NCBI GenBank assembly: GCA_038127535.1
Contig: JAYPHU010000009.1
Span: 42,669-106,668, forward strand
Origin: JAYPHU01 sp038127535
GTDB taxonomy: Bacteria > Pseudomonadota > Alphaproteobacteria > Rhodospirillales > UBA2165
Direction of reading: 5' to 3'
DNA length: 64,000 nt
Under the pieces are notes generated by a model, which saw only the letters and a program-made list of their open reading frames with translations, was not told the origin of the DNA and ran no database searches. Of this stretch, positions 60,898 to 64,000 are shown in pieces; position 1 is the first letter of the stretch; the number at the start of each line of letters is the position of its first letter. The position numbers were made by a program, and so were the translations under genes.

Positions 60898-61896
60898 ATG
60901 GGACGGATTCTGCGGTGGCTTTCCGTTTTCTCGATACTGATTGTTTTGTGCGCGGCCGGTGGCGCTTTTTGGGGCTATTCGGAATACGTTAAGCCGGGGC
61001 CTTTGCAATCCGATCTGGCTGTGGTGATCCCCAAAGGCGCGGGAAAAATAGAAATTGCGAACCTCCTGCAGACGAGGGGCGTCATAACACAACCCCTCGT
61101 ATTCAGGGCGGCGGTTCGGACCATTGCGCGGGAAAAATCGCTTCGGGCGGGTGAGTTCCTGTTTCCTAAATCCGCCAGTACGAAAGCCGTGGTCGGTATC
61201 CTGCAAACCGGCAAAACCGTGGTACGCCGGATCACGGTGGCCGAGGGGCTAACCGTGGCTGAAGTCATGGACCGTCTATATCAAACCGAGGGATTGGAGG
61301 GAGACATCACGACCCGCGTCAGTGAAGGCACTCTGCTGCCGGAGACCTATCACTTCTCCTACGGCGATTCACGGGACGCGATGGTGCTTCGGATGCGCAC
61401 GGCTATGGACAAAGCATTTGAGGAATTGTGGAACCGGCGGGCTAGAAATTTGCCTTATGAGACTGCGGCCGATACGCTGGTCATGGCGTCGATTATCGAA
61501 AAGGAAACGGCGCGTGCAGATGAACGGGCAAGGGTGGCCGGGGTTTTTGTAAACCGCCTCCGTCGCGGCATGCGCCTGCAATCAGATCCGACGGTCGTAT
61601 ACGGCGTCACCGACGGAACCGGCGCCCTGGGCCGCCCTATACAACGATCGGATTTGAACAATCCGCATCCCTATAACACTTATGTCCACAAAGGCCTTCC
61701 GCCGACGCCAATCGCCAACCCAGGCCGCTCATCGATCGAGGCGGCGCTCAATCCTGCGGCAACCGATGATCTTTACTTTGTCGCTGACGGGGAAGGGGGG
61801 CACGCGTTTGCCCGGACCCTGACCGAGCACAATAGGAATGTTGCCCGCTGGCGCCGGCTGACGAAAAAACAGCGGGAAGCCGAGAAACCCAGATAG
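60898..61896 (+). CDS. mltG: Endolytic transglycosylase MltG
   Basis: Inner-membrane lytic transglycosylase that cuts nascent glycan and terminates chain growth. The 332-residue protein has an N-terminal membrane helix (LSVFSILIVLCAAGGAFWG), a LysM-like domain (VIPKGAGKIEIANLLQTRG; RRITVAEGLTVAEVMDRL), and a C-terminal YceG domain with the catalytic glutamate in SIIEKETA and QSDPTVVYG. It follows fabF by five bases, the usual fab-mltG arrangement. Confidence 0.95.
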   Translation: MGRILRWLSVFSILIVLCAAGGAFWGYSEYVKPGPLQSDLAVVIPKGAGKIEIANLLQTRGVITQPLVFRAAVRTIAREKSLRAGEFLFPKSASTKAVVGILQTGKTVVRRITVAEGLTVAEVMDRLYQTEGLEGDITTRVSEGTLLPETYHFSYGDSRDAMVLRMRTAMDKAFEELWNRRARNLPYETAADTLVMASIIEKETARADERARVAGVFVNRLRRGMRLQSDPTVVYGVTDGTGALGRPIQRSDLNNPHPYNTYVHKGLPPTPIANPGRSSIEAALNPAATDDLYFVADGEGGHAFARTLTEHNRNVARWRRLTKKQREAEKPR

Positions 61897-61898
61897 TC

Positions 61899-62660
61899 CT
61901 ATTCTTTTTCCGGCAATCGCCTGACAATCAGTTCCGATATCCAAACGGGGATCGTGTTCATCAGCCAAACCATGAAATACATGGGCCAAGGAAAGGAGAT
62001 CCGGTGTTTCTTCTTGGCGAGCCCCCGGCGGATAATTTTCGCGGCCTTGTCCGCCTCCATAAACATGGGCATCGGGAATTTATTGGATGCCGTAATTAGG
62101 CTGGCGACGAAGCCCGGACAAATGACCGAAACAGAGACGCCATCTTCATGGCACCTGCCGCTGATACCCTCGCCGTAGCTCCGGACCCAGGCCTTGCTGG
62201 CAAAATATGCCGGATCGCTGGGCATGCCGCGAAAGCCGGCGAGGGAACTCATCAAGGCAATCTGCCCGGACCTCCGGGCCCGCATTTTTGTCACCGCCGG
62301 CACGACTGTGTTCAAAACCCCATGGACGTTGATATCGAGGATTGCGGCATCGCGCGCACGGTCATCGATTTCACCCGACGTTCCGCGGGATACTCCTGCG
62401 TTCGCGACCAGTAGGTCTATAGGGCGGGAGTCATCAATCTCGTTCAGAAAGGCCGCCATGGCGTCTTTATCTCGCACATCAATGACGCGGGCGTCGACCG
62501 TCGCGCCCTTGTTCCGGCAGGCAGCTGCGACCGCTTCAAGCCTGCCGCTATTCCGGCCGGTTAGGGTGAGATGCGCACCTGAGGCTGCATAGCTTTTGGC
62601 CAAGGCCTTGCCGATGCCGCTGGAGGCGCCGGTGATCACAATGTGTTGGACTTCAGCCAC
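61899..62660 (-). CDS. SDR-family NAD(P)-dependent oxidoreductase
   Basis: A 253-residue short-chain dehydrogenase with IVITGASSGIGKALAKSYA near the start, LLVANAGVSRGTSGE, the catalytic YFASKAWVRSYGEG (Tyr-x-x-x-Lys) and a hydrophobic C-terminus (FPWPMYFMVWLMNTIPVW) that may attach to the membrane, as in DltE/YqjQ-type SDRs. GTG 62660 places the nucleotide fold normally at the start; a 20-residue extension to 62720 overlaps the lipoprotein gene and is not homologous. It converges with mltG. Confidence 0.88.
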   Translation of the reverse strand: MAEVQHIVITGASSGIGKALAKSYAASGAHLTLTGRNSGRLEAVAAACRNKGATVDARVIDVRDKDAMAAFLNEIDDSRPIDLLVANAGVSRGTSGEIDDRARDAAILDINVHGVLNTVVPAVTKMRARRSGQIALMSSLAGFRGMPSDPAYFASKAWVRSYGEGISGRCHEDGVSVSVICPGFVASLITASNKFPMPMFMEADKAAKIIRRGLAKKKHRISFPWPMYFMVWLMNTIPVWISELIVRRLPEKE

Positions 62661-62673
62661 TCGTTGCCGGCGG

Positions 62674-63144
62674 TTAGAAACGCAACTGAATACGGCGAAC
62701 CGTCGGTATTTCAGCTTCAATAAGCAATAGATCGTCCATCTCTTTCTTGGCAGCGCCGGCGGCCATTTGGGTGACGACGAAATTACTCGTATCCACGTTG
62801 TCAGCGACCACTTTGTACTTTAGGTACACGGAACCGCCTTCAGGAACCTCCAGGAAGAGCTTTCCGTTGCCGCCATTATAGGACTCTTCGTGCCGGCCGG
62901 ATTTGACGTCTAGATAAAAACCCGTGCCTGAGTAGAAATCGCCGACCTCTAGCCAGTTTAAGACAAGGGTAAACGGGCTCAGACTGGTGAAAATATTGCT
63001 GGGCCGGTAGACGAATAAACGGCCGTCGCCGGGCAGAAGTTCAGGTAGCCATTTCTTCGCGTCGCCGTACTTGGGCTGATTGCCGCAACTGGCTAGGGAA
63101 AGCGATACGAGGAGAACTGATAAAATTTTTCTTATGTGAGGCAT
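62674..63144 (-). CDS. Small lipoprotein, DUF2846-like
   Basis: A 156-residue protein with lipobox LASC (Cys20) after a hydrophobic leader. The mature protein has GDGRLFVYRPSNIFTS and GTGFYLDVKSGRHEESY, which recall DUF2846-type envelope proteins (beta-rich, ending VRRIQLRF). The function of that group is unknown. ATG 63144 fits the lipoprotein leader better than the frame up to 63234. It may be cotranscribed with the SDR gene just downstream. Confidence 0.65.
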   Translation of the reverse strand: MPHIRKILSVLLVSLSLASCGNQPKYGDAKKWLPELLPGDGRLFVYRPSNIFTSLSPFTLVLNWLEVGDFYSGTGFYLDVKSGRHEESYNGGNGKLFLEVPEGGSVYLKYKVVADNVDTSNFVVTQMAAGAAKKEMDDLLLIEAEIPTVRRIQLRF

Positions 63145-63263
63145 TTCTGCGCTGGAAGGCAAACCGTGGTTAATGTGCGTGGATTCTATAACGAGTTCAA
63201 TAGTCAATCGGATCACATTATCGGTAGCGGCCAAAAGAGAGTAAAATCCGGTTTTTAAAAATT

Positions 63264-63280
63264 ATATCATATGATATCAT
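63264..63280. promoter_or_regulatory. 14-bp palindrome, candidate operator
   Basis: ATATCAT at 63264-63270 is followed directly by its inverse ATGATAT at 63271-63277, with further ATCAT to 63280. It lies in an AT-rich strip 40-55 bases upstream of the reductive-dehalogenase-like start, the usual place for a dimeric repressor or activator. No regulator gene is next to it. Confidence 0.4.
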
Positions 63281-63318
63281 TTTGTAGAGTTATAGAGGCG
63301 CAGGAGGTAGAGCCAGAG

Positions 63319-64000
63319 ATGTTCGGTTTTAGACGTGAGTCACGCCCGGTGGAATTGGGACCCTATCCGTTGGAGAGGTTGAAGCGGGATGGGGGCATTA
63401 TCGATGAGGAATCCCGAGAGCCGGCCGTGGCGTCCTCCCAGCCGTTGAATGTCGATGATTCCCCTCTGGCGCGCGCCGCTGTTAACCATCTGGGCGCGTA
63501 CGAAACCATCCGAGAGCCACAGCCGTTCAGCAAAAAAGCGCCGGTGCCCGATGATCTGGCGCTTCGAGTGCGGGATATCAAGGGCTGCGGGTATTTCGAA
63601 GATGCCTCTCAGATTGGTATTTGCCGAACCCCGGCCTCTGCTTGGCTAAGCCAGGAAGACAAAACATTGACCCACGCCGTGGTGATTTTGGTCGAGTATG
63701 GTCTTGAGATAGATCAAGACAATGCCGCGGCAGACTGGGTCCAAGGGAATGAGCACCTGTTGGCAACCCTTCGTGCGGCAGAAATTGCTACCATTACTGC
63801 CGGGCAGATCGGCTCCTTGGGATATAGCGCTGTCTGCCATTGGGCAGGGGCGAGCGATGTCGATCTCGATAAGTTAACCGTCCTCGCAGGATTGGCGATC
63901 CGGACGGACAGTGGCCTCCGCAATCCCTATCTGGATGACCGCTTTGCGGTGGCGGTTGTCACCACTGATTACGAACTGAACGTCGACCTACCTTTGGCGG
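63319..64000 (+). CDS. Reductive-dehalogenase-like (NpRdhA-type/QueG-related) protein, N-terminal part
   Basis: The visible 227 residues start MFGFRRESRPVELGPYPLER and include AVNHLGAYETIREPQ, VRDIKGCGYFEDASQIGIC, and LGYSAVCHWAGASDVDLD. This pattern matches the N-terminal region of the cytosolic reductive-dehalogenase-like proteins found in marine alphaproteobacteria, which in their C-terminal half carry cobalamin- and iron-sulfur-binding segments. Those lie beyond the right edge, so the function is only suggested. AGGAGG lies 12 bases upstream. The QueG (epoxyqueuosine reductase) family is the main alternative. Confidence 0.55.
   Translation, partial: MFGFRRESRPVELGPYPLERLKRDGGIIDEESREPAVASSQPLNVDDSPLARAAVNHLGAYETIREPQPFSKKAPVPDDLALRVRDIKGCGYFEDASQIGICRTPASAWLSQEDKTLTHAVVILVEYGLEIDQDNAAADWVQGNEHLLATLRAAEIATITAGQIGSLGYSAVCHWAGASDVDLDKLTVLAGLAIRTDSGLRNPYLDDRFAVAVVTTDYELNVDLPLA

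Overview
The window looks like a chromosomal segment of a free-living alphaproteobacterium of Rhodospirillales-like type. This is inferred from gene order and protein features: a zapA / 6S RNA / 5-formyl-THF cyclo-ligase / ymdB run, ruvCAB followed by ybgC-tolQRAB-pal-cpoB-tilS-ftsH-folP-glmM, the alphaproteobacterial type of SerC next to SerA, and a cereblon-like CULT protein whose ligand-site residue numbering matches the Magnetospirillum protein. GC content is fairly high (about 58-60% by eye), and most of the window is housekeeping DNA with tight operons. Nothing resembles a prophage, insertion sequence, CRISPR array, rRNA or tRNA.

Layout. 0-4.5 kb: partial gap (minus), then a small coiled-coil protein, zapA, 6S RNA, fau, ymdB, a secreted hypothetical, an AhpD-like peroxidase-related protein and a DUF1330 protein. 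4.7-5.9 kb: a peroxiredoxin whose catalytic cysteine codon is TGA, best read as selenocysteine, followed at once by a glutathione S-transferase. 5.9-8.2 kb: a luciferase-like flavin oxidoreductase, a tiny ORF with an almost perfect Shine-Dalgarno, a terminator, and a truncated frameshifted histone-deacetylase-family pseudogene. 8.2-17.1 kb: yebC, ruvC-ruvA-ruvB, ybgC and the complete Tol-Pal system. 17.1-23.7 kb: tilS, ftsH, folP, glmM, thiD. 23.7-31 kb: accessory region with a GNAT pseudogene, a tartrate-dehydrogenase-type enzyme beside an SLC13-type transporter, two genes each interrupted by one in-frame TAG, a GST and an O-antigen-ligase-type membrane protein. 31-33.8 kb: serC-serA behind a leader RNA that hides the serC ribosome site. 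34-36.7 kb: a coxS fragment followed by intact coxD- and coxE-type chaperone genes, then a histidine-kinase fragment. 36.7-43 kb: propionyl-CoA synthetase, the CULT protein, der, bamB, a YfgM-like protein and a lipoprotein. 43.2-44 kb: a Sel1-repeat pseudogene. 44-57.2 kb (minus): methyltransferase, SDR, purF, cvpA, radA, mlaF, mlaE, alr, dnaB, cfa, rplI, DUF2232, rpsR, rpsF. 57.4-61.9 kb: fabD-fabG-acpP-fabF-mltG. 61.9-64 kb: another SDR, a lipoprotein, and the N-terminal part of a reductive-dehalogenase-like protein running off the edge.

The most notable observations are: (1) the probable selenoprotein peroxiredoxin, with a SECIS-like hairpin at the right distance after UGA and a GST neighbour; (2) the bacterial cereblon/CULT-domain protein with a complete aromatic cage; (3) coxDE retained after loss of the CO dehydrogenase structural genes; (4) an unusual number of broken genes (seven candidates in 64 kb), which argues either for ongoing gene decay or for a few base errors; (5) long acidic tails on both ribosomal proteins S6 and L9 in the same operon. 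Function assignments rest on recognising motifs and gene order by eye; no database search was run.
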